DNA from: UBA9611 sp965237595
GTDB taxonomy: Bacteria > Chloroflexota > Dehalococcoidia > Lucifugimonadales > UBA3495
Direction of reading: 5' to 3'
DNA: 64,000 bases
NCBI GenBank assembly: GCA_965237595.1
Contig: CBDEFY010000007.1
Span: 558,001 to 622,000, forward strand
Part shown: positions 8,430 through 16,666 of the stretch, piece after piece
How the letters are laid out: each line of letters begins with the position of its first letter
How positions within the stretch are numbered: the stretch's first letter is position 1
The notes under the pieces: generated by a model
Database searches by the model: none
The model's input: the letters and a program-made list of their open reading frames with translations, nothing else
What the model was told of the DNA's origin: nothing
Made by a program: the position numbers and the translations under genes

Positions 8430-9311
8430 TTAAATGCGGCGCAACTTGGGATCCAGGGCATCACGGAGCCAATCGCCGAAGAAATTGAAGGCCACCACCA
8501 CCGCGGTGATTCCCAGCCCGGGCAAAAGTGCCAGCCACCAGACTTCCAGTATCACGTTCCGGCCTTCGGCCACCATGATGCCCCAGGCGGGATGGCCCGG
8601 CGGCAGACCCAGACCCAAGAAGCTGAGGGAGGCCTCCAGCAAGATGACCTGCCCCACCAACAGGCTAGTCATGACCATCAGGACGTTGATGGTGTTGGGA
8701 AAGATGTGGCGCCATATAATGACTGGCGAGCTCACCCCGGCTACTTTAGCCAGGGTGACAAAGTCCGCCTCCTTCACGCTCAACACCTCGCCCCGGATCA
8801 TGCGAGCAAACCGGGCCCAGTATGTTATAACCACCGCCAGAATGATGTTTGTGAGGCCCGCGCCCAACAAGACCACAATTATCATCGCTGCGAGGATGCT
8901 GGGAAAGCCCAGGGTGGCGTCAACTAACCGCATGATCCCGGCGTCGAGCCAACCTCCTCGATAGCCGGATACAAGTCCTAAGGTGGTGCCGACCAGCGCC
9001 CCAGCACCCAGGGCGACAGCGCTTATCATCACGCTGGTGCGGGCACCAAAGATCAGCCGGCTCAGCATGTCCCGCCCCATGATATCAGTGCCCAAGGGAT
9101 ACCTCAGGTTCTCGAGAGGCGCCAACTTGCTCTCCAGCATATTAATGCTAGTGGGGTCGTGGGGCGCCAGCAAAGGGGCGAAAACGGCGCACACCAGCAA
9201 GACAACGACGATGAAAACGGCGACCCAGGGCAGCCCAGCAGCCTTGGTCCGCTGTTGCACGTCCCGTAACCAGGCTACTCCACTTCTGGCATCATCCAAT
9301 GTTGTTGCCAC
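8430..9311 (-). CDS. ABC transporter permease (DppC/OppC-like)
   Basis: This 293-residue inner-membrane permease has an N-terminal segment followed by the BPD_transp_1 domain. The first hydrophobic helix is at about residues 30-50 (VAVFIVVVLLVCAVFAPLLA), and the conserved HPFGTDxxGRD-type motif appears as YPLGTDIMGRDMLSRLIFGA. The EAA coupling loop is TLAKVAGVSSPVIIWRHIFP. Family C permeases carry this N-terminal extension. The GTG start has GAGGAG five nt upstream. It follows the B-type permease with 12 nt between them, so both are surely co-transcribed. Confidence 0.9.
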   Translation of the reverse strand: MATTLDDARSGVAWLRDVQQRTKAAGLPWVAVFIVVVLLVCAVFAPLLAPHDPTSINMLESKLAPLENLRYPLGTDIMGRDMLSRLIFGARTSVMISAVALGAGALVGTTLGLVSGYRGGWLDAGIMRLVDATLGFPSILAAMIIVVLLGAGLTNIILAVVITYWARFARMIRGEVLSVKEADFVTLAKVAGVSSPVIIWRHIFPNTINVLMVMTSLLVGQVILLEASLSFLGLGLPPGHPAWGIMVAEGRNVILEVWWLALLPGLGITAVVVAFNFFGDWLRDALDPKLRRI

Positions 9312-9323
9312 AGCTACTCCTCG

Positions 9324-10241
9324 TTACTCGAACCTGATTCTGGGATTCACGTAGGCATAGAGGATATCCACCAGCAGGGACATCGCAACGTAGAAGAACC
9401 CCGCGGCCAGCACCGTGGCCTGGATAAGGGGGAAATCCCGCTGGGCGATGCCCTGCAACGCCAGTCGGCCGACACCGGGCCAGGCAAAGACTACCTCCAC
9501 CGCCACTGAGCCGTTAAGCAGCCCCGCAACGGTCAAGCCCCCAAACGTAAGGACGGGAATCAGTGCGTTTTTCAGAGCATGTTTGTAGATCACCATCCGC
9601 TCAGAAAGGCCTTTAATCCGGGCGAACTTGACATACTCGCTGTCCAGGACCTCCAGCATACCGGAGCGCACTAGACGGACCATGCCGGCCATGCCGCTCC
9701 ACCCCAACACAAAGGCGGGTAGAATATAGTGTTTTGGACCTCCGTCGCCAAAAGTAGGGAGCCACCCCAATATAGCCCCGAACAACAGGATCAACATGAT
9801 GGCTATCCAGAAATTGGGAGTGGCAATGCCCAACACGGCAAACATCTTGCCGAAAAAGTCCAGGAAAGTGCCCGGTTTCACCGCGGACAGAATGCCTAGG
9901 GGTACCCCCACCAACACTATCAACGCCAAGGCGGCGCCGGCCAACTTCAAGGTGGCGGGAAGCCGTTCAATGAGCATATCCCGTGTTGATCGCTTTGTAA
10001 CGGGAGACTTGCCAAAGTCGCCCTGGACAAAGTCGCCCAGGAAGTTCCGATACTGTACTATGATAGGCTTGTCAAGGCCCATGTTTATCTTCATCTGTTC
10101 ATAGGCTTCCTGGGTATCATCAGGACCCAACATGTAAAGGGCCGGGTTTCCCGTCAGATGTACACTCACAAATACTATGAAGCTGAGAGCCAGCAGAGTG
10201 AATGCGGCTTGGACGGATCGTACAAGAATGAATCGTTGCAT
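9324..10241 (-). CDS. ABC transporter permease (DppB/OppB-like)
   Basis: This 305-residue membrane protein is the first gene of the transporter operon. It begins with the family hallmark of one N-terminal helix (VQAAFTLLALSFIVFVSVHL) and the motif GNPALYMLGPDDTQEAYEQM, followed by GLDKPIIVQYRNFLGDFVQG. The EAA loop is YVKFARIKGLSERMVIYKHA, then LKNALIPVL. About six membrane spans are visible. Gene order B, C, D, F with the binding protein last is a standard arrangement. The substrate (peptide, nickel or another small molecule) cannot be told from sequence. Confidence 0.9.
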   Translation of the reverse strand: MQRFILVRSVQAAFTLLALSFIVFVSVHLTGNPALYMLGPDDTQEAYEQMKINMGLDKPIIVQYRNFLGDFVQGDFGKSPVTKRSTRDMLIERLPATLKLAGAALALIVLVGVPLGILSAVKPGTFLDFFGKMFAVLGIATPNFWIAIMLILLFGAILGWLPTFGDGGPKHYILPAFVLGWSGMAGMVRLVRSGMLEVLDSEYVKFARIKGLSERMVIYKHALKNALIPVLTFGGLTVAGLLNGSVAVEVVFAWPGVGRLALQGIAQRDFPLIQATVLAAGFFYVAMSLLVDILYAYVNPRIRFE

Positions 10242-10514
10242 GGATTATCCCCGAGTCGTATTCAAACTTTGTAAATAGAACCACGGCCCATGCGCGTATG
10301 GGCTGAAAAGCCGGGTTGTCGCGCCAATTACCAAATGCTGCGCCACCGACATAACCAAGAGTACGTCCGTTATTTTAATTTGGATTTACGCAGGAAGTAC
10401 GAAATTCAACAACCTGCCATTATAAGAAAAGCTTTCCGGACGCACTCTTACGGGCTATCCTGATAGAGAAATGGTCCCAAAATGACTACCGCGAACCGCC
10501 AACGGCCAGGCGGA

Positions 10515-11540
10515 TTACAATCGGCCTCCGTCGTACAACCCCAGGAAGTAAGGAGCCAACTTGTTGTAAACCTGGATGCGGTGACGGGCGGATTCCACCA
10601 CGAAGATCCGGTCCTCGTCGTCGACCGCCACAGCTATCGCCCCCAAGAATTGCTTCTCTCGCTCCATGCCTTGGGCTACCTCCCGCTCCTTCCACATATC
10701 GGGGTTGGCATCCAGCTTCGCCTCGCCCCACTTGGAGAGGGTGGCCTCCCCACTCATCTTAGTGATGAACCTGCCGTCCCCGTCGAATACCTGGAGCCGG
10801 TCATTGCCCCAGTCAGCCACGTAGATAATACCTGCTTTATCCACGGCCACACCGGTGGGACGGTTCAACTCTCCGTCTCCCGCTCCCGAGGTACCCAACT
10901 TCATTATAAATTGGCCCTCAGAGCTGAATTTCTGAATGCGGTCGTTGCGCCAGTCAGCCACGTAGACATCGCCGTTGCTGTCGATATCGATGCCCCAAGG
11001 CATGTCAAACTCGCCGTCGCCACTGCCCGCCCGGCCCCACTTGCCCAGGAATTTGCCATCCTTGGTGAAGGTCTGGATTCGGTTGTTCTTGCTATCCACG
11101 AAGTAGAGGTTGTCCTCAGAGTCAAATTTTATGCCGGAGGGGCCGTTCATTTCACCATCGCCATCTCCAGGGGTCCCCCACCCGCCGATCGGCTCCCCAT
11201 CCTTGGAAAATTTGGCCACCCGGTTCAACCACTCATCGGCCAGGTACACAATACCTTCTTTGTCCACGGCGAGAGAAGTGGGCCATACAAAAGCATCCCA
11301 GAACTCCCCCCCGGCCATTGGATCTCCGTTGCAAAACGCGCCAATATACTCTTCGCCCACCGTGCATACGGTAAGCCGCTTGTTGCTGGGATTGTAGTCG
11401 TAGCCGCGGCTCGCCACGTAAATCAGGTCTTCTTCGCCCCGCGCCATGGCCACCGGTAGGCGGAATCCCACTCCGGCACCCTGGTTACGCCCGATGGTAT
11501 GGCTATAACGAAACGATACATCCTCAGTCTTAGTAGTCAT
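10515..11540 (-). CDS. NHL-repeat beta-propeller protein
   Basis: This 341-residue protein consists of about six NHL repeats, each with the pattern P-G-(I/V)-(A/D)-(V/I)-D...G-(I/V)-Y-V-(A/V)-D-..N-(D/N)-R-(I/L)-Q-.F. Examples are PWGIDIDSNGDVYVADWRND and PTGVAVDKAGIIYVADWGND. Such six-bladed propellers act as binding platforms or as peptidylglycine/lactonase-type enzymes. No signal peptide is seen, so it may be cytoplasmic. The ATG is preceded by AAGGTG. The propeller is interrupted near its end by an insertion (about residues 255-290, KMSGEATLSKWGEAKLDANP). It lies beside DUF1501 and DUF1800 genes on the same strand. Confidence 0.85.
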   Translation of the reverse strand: MTTKTEDVSFRYSHTIGRNQGAGVGFRLPVAMARGEEDLIYVASRGYDYNPSNKRLTVCTVGEEYIGAFCNGDPMAGGEFWDAFVWPTSLAVDKEGIVYLADEWLNRVAKFSKDGEPIGGWGTPGDGDGEMNGPSGIKFDSEDNLYFVDSKNNRIQTFTKDGKFLGKWGRAGSGDGEFDMPWGIDIDSNGDVYVADWRNDRIQKFSSEGQFIMKLGTSGAGDGELNRPTGVAVDKAGIIYVADWGNDRLQVFDGDGRFITKMSGEATLSKWGEAKLDANPDMWKEREVAQGMEREKQFLGAIAVAVDDEDRIFVVESARHRIQVYNKLAPYFLGLYDGGRL

Positions 11541-11645
11541 AATTCACCTTACGAAATATTCTGTCTCCCATGTGACCGGTCGGGAGAATGTCTGGTGTTT
11601 TCGGATAGTTCCGGGGCACCCGCCTCCATAGGCGCTCTGTTCTAT

Positions 11646-12785
11646 CTACTTATTAATGAAGTCCAGCTTCTCGAAGCCGCCATTGACAATCGGTTTGGAG
11701 TCCAGGCCCAGCCAGTCCTCCAGGAGGGTGGCGTACAGGCCCCGGAAGTCGTTGTTGAACTGGAGGTCTCCATCCAACAGCTTGTCCGGCTCCAAGGAAG
11801 GATACTCACCGTACAGCCCACCCTTCACCGGGTCGCCAATCGCCAAGGCGATGCCACCCGAGCCGTGGTCCGTACCCGAGCCGTTGTCGTGGACCCGTCG
11901 GCCGAACTCGGTGAACAGGAGGATCACCACGTTGTCGCTAGCGTCGTGCTCCTTCAAGTCCTCATAGAAGTCGGTCACTGCCTCGGACACCTCGGTCCAC
12001 AGCTTGGCGTGGGACACCAGCTGTGTCCCGTGGGTATCAAAGCCGTTGTAAGGCGCTGTGGTGTACAGGACCCGGCATCCCAGGTCCGCGGTATGCACTT
12101 GGGCGATATTCCGCATGTACTGGGCCATCGAATGGGAGGCGTACTCCACAGTGGAGGAGTACTTGGCCGGGGCGATTTTTAGGATATCGGCCCCTTTCAG
12201 TGCGTCCATCCCCGTCTGGGAGAGGTAATCAACAACGGCGCCACGGCCCATGGAAGGGGAGTACATGCGAGCGAAGATGTCCAGGGCTTCCAACTTCTGC
12301 TCCTCTGCTTCGATGCTGTTCAGCAGCCCGTAGGTCTCCAGGTCGCCCACCGAAGCTACCGGAACGCCGGGCTTAACCAGAACCTTTTGGAGGCCCCGGC
12401 CGAAGTTCACCCCGGTAAGCACGTTCTCGGCCTGAGGGTCCAGGGCCTTGATAGTGTTGCCCAGCCAGCCCTCGCTGGTCAGCCTTTCCGGCTCGCAGGT
12501 GTGCCAAATGTCCATGGAGCGGAAGTGGGAGCGGCTGGGCGTGGGATAGCCGACACCCTGGATGATGGCCATCTTCCCCTCATCGTACATCTTCTTGAGA
12601 GGGGCCATGTTGGGGTTAAATGCCAAATCGTCATTGATTGGCAGAACCTGGCTCTCATCGATCCGGACCACCGGCCGGTAGTCGTAGTAATGAGGATCGG
12701 TGTAAGGGATAACGGTATTTAAGGGGTCGTTGCCACCCGATAGCTGAAGCACTACCAGGACGGGGTCTTTCTTGGTGCTGGTCAT
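11646..12785 (-). CDS. DUF1501 family protein (sulfatase/alkaline-phosphatase-like fold)
   Basis: The 379-residue protein carries the DUF1501 hallmarks: VVLQLSGGNDPLNTVIPY at the N-terminus, YPTPSRSHFRSMDIWHT in the middle, and GFDTHGTQLVSHAKLWTEVS plus ILLFTEFGRRVHDNGSGTDH in the C-terminal half. The motif layout resembles metal-dependent sulfatase/phosphatase folds. Many members have a twin-arginine signal, but none is seen here because the protein starts directly with MTSTKKDP. The ATG has an excellent AGGAGG. DUF1501 and DUF1800 genes are nearly always adjacent, as here, and their joint function is unknown. Confidence 0.88.
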   Translation of the reverse strand: MTSTKKDPVLVVLQLSGGNDPLNTVIPYTDPHYYDYRPVVRIDESQVLPINDDLAFNPNMAPLKKMYDEGKMAIIQGVGYPTPSRSHFRSMDIWHTCEPERLTSEGWLGNTIKALDPQAENVLTGVNFGRGLQKVLVKPGVPVASVGDLETYGLLNSIEAEEQKLEALDIFARMYSPSMGRGAVVDYLSQTGMDALKGADILKIAPAKYSSTVEYASHSMAQYMRNIAQVHTADLGCRVLYTTAPYNGFDTHGTQLVSHAKLWTEVSEAVTDFYEDLKEHDASDNVVILLFTEFGRRVHDNGSGTDHGSGGIALAIGDPVKGGLYGEYPSLEPDKLLDGDLQFNNDFRGLYATLLEDWLGLDSKPIVNGGFEKLDFINK

Positions 12786-12932
12786 ATTTCCTCCTCTAAT
12801 TTAGCCATCAGCCAAGATAGCCAACAGTGTTCACCGGTTAGCCCTCGGCTTCTTCCCCTCCCCTGGCCTGCCCAAAGTGGGCGGAATCGAAGGGCTAGGA
12901 CGCGGCTGAGGGCTGAATGCTGGAGGCGCGGC

Positions 12933-14336
12933 CTAGGCGAATTGGTACTCCTGAGTGGAGACGATTAGCTGCAGAGTCTGACCAACCTGCTGGGCGAACT
13001 CCTCTGCTTCGGTGTGCAGCGTGCCGCCTTTTCCGGCCTGGTCCACCAGCAGGCTGCGGGTCTCCTCCGCCAACTGGTAGTCGCCTAGCAACTCCAGGCA
13101 GCCATCCACCAAGCGCTCCGGGGATATTATGGCACCCTCCGACGCCAACTGGTTAATGATGGCTCGGATACCGGGCTGGTTGATATCCCCCACCTGTTCG
13201 GCGGTGAAGTTGATGCGCTCCAACAGGGTGCCGCTGTCCATCCAATCTCTACCGGTGTGCCAGCCCTCCACCGTGGGCGGGTTCAGCAGGTCCTGGCCCA
13301 TATAGCGGATTTCTCTTGCGATCTCATGCTGGTCTGGGCTGTGGTCGGTGTAACCCCCCACCAGGAGCATCGTGCCTGCTACTACCTCAGCGGGGCTCTT
13401 CACCCGGGCAAACCGGGCATCCTTGAAGAAGTCGGAGTTAAACAATACCCGGAGCATATCCCGTATATTGTAATTGGAGCGGAAATATTCCTCCTCCAAC
13501 ATCTTGATGGCTGCTGGGTCCCGTGGCGGTTCGTCCTGCCAAGCCGGCACCGCAGGCTCATCGGCAACGAAGAAGTTGTACAGGTGCCTGGAGATGAACC
13601 GGGCGGTGGCAGGCTGTTTGGCGACGATGTCAATCACATCCTGGCCGTTCCACCTCCCCGTCTCACCAAGGAAAGTCTTCTCCTCGTCGTCATGGTCAGC
13701 GGGGTTGTACAGGAACATGGGATGGTGGTGGCCGTAGGGGTACCGGGGCACGGCGTTGCCTACGGTCCAGCCGGTAAAAGCGCGGGCGCATTCTTGCACG
13801 TCGTCTTCGGTGTAGTTGGGATGCCCGTCCATACCCACGCCCATGGTAAATAACTCCAGCAATTCCCGGCCCCAGTTCTCATTGATGGCGGTCTTGTGAC
13901 TCAACTGGTTATCCAGATAGTAGATAATGGCCGGGTGGCTGGCGAACGCCATGAGCAAGTCGGGGAACCGGCCCAAACCTAGGTCACGGAACATGTCCAA
14001 CTGGCTCTTTATCGGCTTGGCGTTGTCCAACTTGGAGTTGCCGACGCAGAGGAGACCGTGCCAGAACAGGGCTATCTTTTCCTCCAACGGGCCTAGGGAG
14101 TTGACCATCCGATAGGTCCAGTAGGACTGATTCCCATCGAGGCCGACCGATTCCTTCCAATCCACGTGGTACCGCAGCATCAAGTCCATGGGCAGATCGG
14201 GTTGCTCTTCGGGATGAAGCAACTCCTCCACTGTGGCCTCGTATCCCACGGCCACTCGCTGCTCCAGTTGTTTATAATCGCCGAATCCGGCGCGTCGCAT
14301 TAGGTGCGCCATCAATGAGATGTCTGTCTCTTGCAT
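12933..14336 (-). CDS. DUF1800 family protein
   Basis: This 467-residue DUF1800 protein starts with the typical LMRRAGFGDYKQLEQRVAVG and contains the conserved IALFWHGLLCVGNSKLDNAK, the NENWGRELLELFTMGVGMDG box, NYTEDDVQECARAFTGW and the PPTVEGWHTGRDWM segment. Family function is not established. The gene is upstream of DUF1501 on the same strand (147-nt gap), so one transcription unit is likely, perhaps also including the NHL gene. Confidence 0.88.
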   Translation of the reverse strand: MQETDISLMAHLMRRAGFGDYKQLEQRVAVGYEATVEELLHPEEQPDLPMDLMLRYHVDWKESVGLDGNQSYWTYRMVNSLGPLEEKIALFWHGLLCVGNSKLDNAKPIKSQLDMFRDLGLGRFPDLLMAFASHPAIIYYLDNQLSHKTAINENWGRELLELFTMGVGMDGHPNYTEDDVQECARAFTGWTVGNAVPRYPYGHHHPMFLYNPADHDDEEKTFLGETGRWNGQDVIDIVAKQPATARFISRHLYNFFVADEPAVPAWQDEPPRDPAAIKMLEEEYFRSNYNIRDMLRVLFNSDFFKDARFARVKSPAEVVAGTMLLVGGYTDHSPDQHEIAREIRYMGQDLLNPPTVEGWHTGRDWMDSGTLLERINFTAEQVGDINQPGIRAIINQLASEGAIISPERLVDGCLELLGDYQLAEETRSLLVDQAGKGGTLHTEAEEFAQQVGQTLQLIVSTQEYQFA

Positions 14337-14833
14337 TCCTTTTCCTCTTTACCTCAGATCACTTTAAGACTGCTCCCGACACCGTGGCTCCAGGCCCGGC
14401 CGTGGAGGCGACGATTGAACACCGCTACCCGCTCGGCGGAATGTGCAGTGTATTTTTACACCCTACCAGCTTTATCCTCAACCTGGAACCCCATTTTGAT
14501 TATCGGATGGTCAACGCCCTCTCTAGATGGGTCATAGCACCCGATCAAGCCAGAGAGCAGCCGTTGGCGGTCAATAGCCGAGAATCCCGTTCGGTCGGTC
14601 AAGCGTAGCGAGAGGTCCTTGGAGTTCCACGTTAGTGCTGTTTAGCCAGACCGACTAAATATGTGTAGCCCCCGCGAACAGATGAGATTGGCCTGGCGCC
14701 TCCCCGTCATTTAAGTGAGGGGTCCGCGCTTCACCGTCTCCGAGGTTCGCGGGAGCTACGACTCAACCAAGACTATCACCATCGTACTGCTGGTCTGCAG
14801 GGCGACGACGCAAGCGGCGTTCGCCCTTTTCTG
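14337..14833. other. 500-bp non-coding stretch with a structured element
   Basis: No convincing gene is present; the open plus-strand frame here has no family features. The stretch separates the DUF1800 gene from the glutaredoxin-DinB gene on the same strand and contains the long inverted repeat at 14665-14759. Confidence 0.5.
14665..14759. repeat. nested inverted-repeat element of about 95 nt
   Basis: The outer arms GTAGCCCCCGCGAAC and GTTCGCGGGAGCTAC pair over 13 of 15 positions. Inside them, CTCCCC and GAGGGG form a second stem around GTCATTTAAGT. The element begins about 75 nt beyond the stop of the minus-strand Grx-DinB gene. It could be a terminator, a structured RNA or a small MITE; nothing in the sequence decides between them. 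Confidence 0.45.
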
Positions 14834-15616
14834 CTAAATTTCCGCGGGGTAAAGGATACCGTCGAACTCCGCTTCGCCTACGGGATCCTCCGGGGGTATC
14901 CCCATCATATCCATGTAGAGGTACAGTTGCCTTACGTGATGGACCAAGTGGCCCATAACCAAGCCGAGCATGTGACCCGAGGTCGTGCGCCCGTCTTTAA
15001 AGGTATCGATTTCCATATCCAGGTGACTGTTTCCTTCGCCCAGCCACCAGCGCATCCTTTCTAGCACCTTTTCGGCATAGATAGCCATGTCTTCGCTAGT
15101 TTGGAAGCTGATATCGCTGGGGTTGCCGCTGCTCCCTTCAGTGCTCTGCTGCCCGGTCGTCTCGGCATCCGGGCACATCATGAGCCGGACCAGCATGTGG
15201 GACATCAGTTTGCGAATGGTGGTTTTTTCATACGGGGCAAGCCAGTCAAGTTGGTCATCCGGAATCTGCCTGGCGCCTTTGATAAGAGCCGGCAACAGCA
15301 CATTTACCTTGCCGAGCATCCACTGTGGCTCGAAACTCATTCTTTCTGGGCCGGGCAGACCCAGGGCCTCCGCCAACTCTGGGATTTTGTATCCGACGAT
15401 CATCTTATCGTCGATGAGCGTGATCGGAGTAATGTACCCCAACTTCAGCAGCTCTTCGTTGGTAGATGCGCCTATCAACTCGTGGAGCTCCGCTTTGGCT
15501 GTTGGGTCTACCAAAGTGTCACGGGTCTCAAACTCGACTCCTCGTTCCGAAAGAAACTCTTTCGTCATGTTGGAGTGGAATCAAGCGCATGTGGTATAAA
15601 TCTTGGTTGTAGGCAT
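14834..15616 (-). CDS. candidate selenoprotein: glutaredoxin-like domain fused to DinB domain, Sec12 at in-frame TGA
   Basis: From the ATG at 15616, which has a strong AAGGGGG ribosome-binding site, the frame reads MPTTKIYTTCA, then TGA (15581-15583), then FHSNMTKEFLSERGVEFETR. This aligns without gaps to glutaredoxin (KIYTT-x-x-CxxC-x-MTKEFL), with the TGA at the first cysteine of CxxC and Ser at the second. The glutaredoxin fold continues with the cis-Pro region YITPITLIDDKMIVGYKIPE. After a linker, residues about 95-250 form a DinB-like four-helix domain with likely metal histidines (MSHMLVRLM, HLVHHVRQLYLYMDMMG). DinB members include bacillithiol and mycothiol S-transferases, so a thiol/selenol redox role is inferred. 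A SECIS-like hairpin follows the TGA. Starting at the internal ATG (15568) would remove the first strand and active site of the fold. The protein has 260 residues including Sec. Confidence 0.75.
15537..15576 (-). promoter_or_regulatory. SECIS-like hairpin of the Grx-DinB gene
   Basis: On the minus strand, 7 nt after the TGA, ACTCC pairs with GGAGT (outer stem). An internal loop and then the perfect inner stem CGAAAGA/TCTTTCG (15548-15564) close a GTT apical loop. The loop begins 23 nt after the TGA and has G as its first base. Bacterial SECIS elements lie within the coding region just after UGA and have a small apical loop with an early G, so both spacing and shape fit. Confidence 0.65.
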
Positions 15617-15679
15617 AATTTCCCCCTTCCGTAAACGTAGGAATGCTAATTAACAACATTCCCCCTGAAAGTAACACAC

Positions 15680-15699
15680 GCTGTCAATCGCTGTCAATC
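15680..15699 (-). promoter_or_regulatory. tandem 10-bp direct repeat upstream of the Grx-DinB gene
   Basis: On the minus strand GATTGACAGC occurs twice in succession, 64-83 nt before the start codon at 15616. Each copy contains TTGACA. A helical-period tandem repeat at this distance is consistent with an operator or a -35 region; no good -10 box was found. Confidence 0.35.
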
Positions 15700-15924
15700 T
15701 TCGTGCGGTAGGCGCTAGAGACATTTTTGGCTCAACTATAACGTTAAAGCTGGCTTAAGTTGGGAGGCTCAAGGACGGCGACCGACGGAGCAGCGTGACC
15801 TGCTAACCAGTCTGGCCGATTCCGTGGCTCGAAGGGCGGTTGAACGAACCGGAGGCAGTTCACATGCTCAGGGTAATGTTTCAGTTTCGATGCGTACCAG
15901 AGAGCCCAATATTTGGGCCGGTCT

Positions 15925-16230
15925 CTGGCATACCAGTCGTAGCGGGTGCGGGGCTGGCCAATACCCCAGTTCGACGTAGACGTTGGGGCATTGGGCCACG
16001 GCCGTGATTCCCTCTCTCCAAGTGAACAGGACTTCTTCGTCCCGGTTGGCGTATGGACCGATGCGCAGCAGCCCGCCGATGCCGATACGGTTGAGGATAA
16101 TTGCCAAATCGGAAATCGCCTGGGTGAAAACCACCAGTACTGGCAACTGGGGAAGTACTTCCAAGCCTCGAAAGACAAGCCCATGCGGGCCATCACCCTT
16201 TCGCCAGCCCTAAGGCCTTCCTAGGACCGG
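15925..16230 (-). pseudogene. amidohydrolase (TIM-barrel metal-dependent hydrolase) remnant
   Basis: Three minus-strand frames join into a recognisable amidohydrolase_2 segment: MARMGLSFEAWKYFP, then PQLPVLVVFTQAISDLAIIL, NRIGIGGLLRIGPYANRDEE and VLFTWREGITAVAQCPNVYV, then WGIGQPRTRYDWYARDRP. This is the middle of the barrel, where family members have a conserved His in IILDHIGG; here it reads ILNRIGIGG, so the residue is lost. At least three frameshifts are needed, and both ends are missing. Confidence 0.7.
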
Positions 16231-16366
16231 TGGTTTAGGCCGAAGGGGTTGTCGGGGATTTCGGGATGGGGGTCCCAAGTGAGGCCTTGGCTACCCCACG
16301 GAAATACGGGTGGAGCTAAGCCCCATCCCAAATGGAAGGGCTTGGGTGACAAACTGTTTTTACTGG

Positions 16367-16666
16367 TTAAGCAGAAGCCTCGCCGCTCAATTCAAAATGT
16401 TCCGAGTTTATCTCCCCGACTAAATAACCACCAGTCATGGCATTCTCATAATGGTAAACTTCACTGGTTTCAGTTGCCAGCAAATTCGCTTCCGTCTCCC
16501 AAAAGTTGATAGATCGGCCTTTGTTGCTAGCGGCATCAGTCACCAGGTAGGCTCTTTGAAATCCTTTCTGAGCCTTCAACATTGGGACCACCCATCTGTT
16601 GTAGAGATCAATTATGTCCTGCAATTTGCCGGGTTGACTTTGGAAAGTTACCACTCTTACGGGCAT
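16367..16666 (-). CDS. small ABM-like (dimeric alpha/beta barrel) monooxygenase-family protein
   Basis: This 99-residue protein starts VRVVTFQSQPGKLQDIIDLY and contains QKGFQRAYLVTDAASNKGRS and INFWETEANLLATETSE, the usual pattern of antibiotic-biosynthesis-monooxygenase/stress-responsive barrel proteins: two beta-alpha-beta units with a PGF(Q/R)xxYL strand. The ATG has AGGAG seven nt upstream. Members of this fold include heme-degrading and quinone monooxygenases, but the substrate here is unknown. Confidence 0.65.
   Translation of the reverse strand: MPVRVVTFQSQPGKLQDIIDLYNRWVVPMLKAQKGFQRAYLVTDAASNKGRSINFWETEANLLATETSEVYHYENAMTGGYLVGEINSEHFELSGEASA

Noticed and set aside
14315..14608. 97-codon plus-strand frame in the gap after DUF1800
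   Set aside because: It has no ribosome-binding site, overlaps the DUF1800 start region and shows no family pattern.
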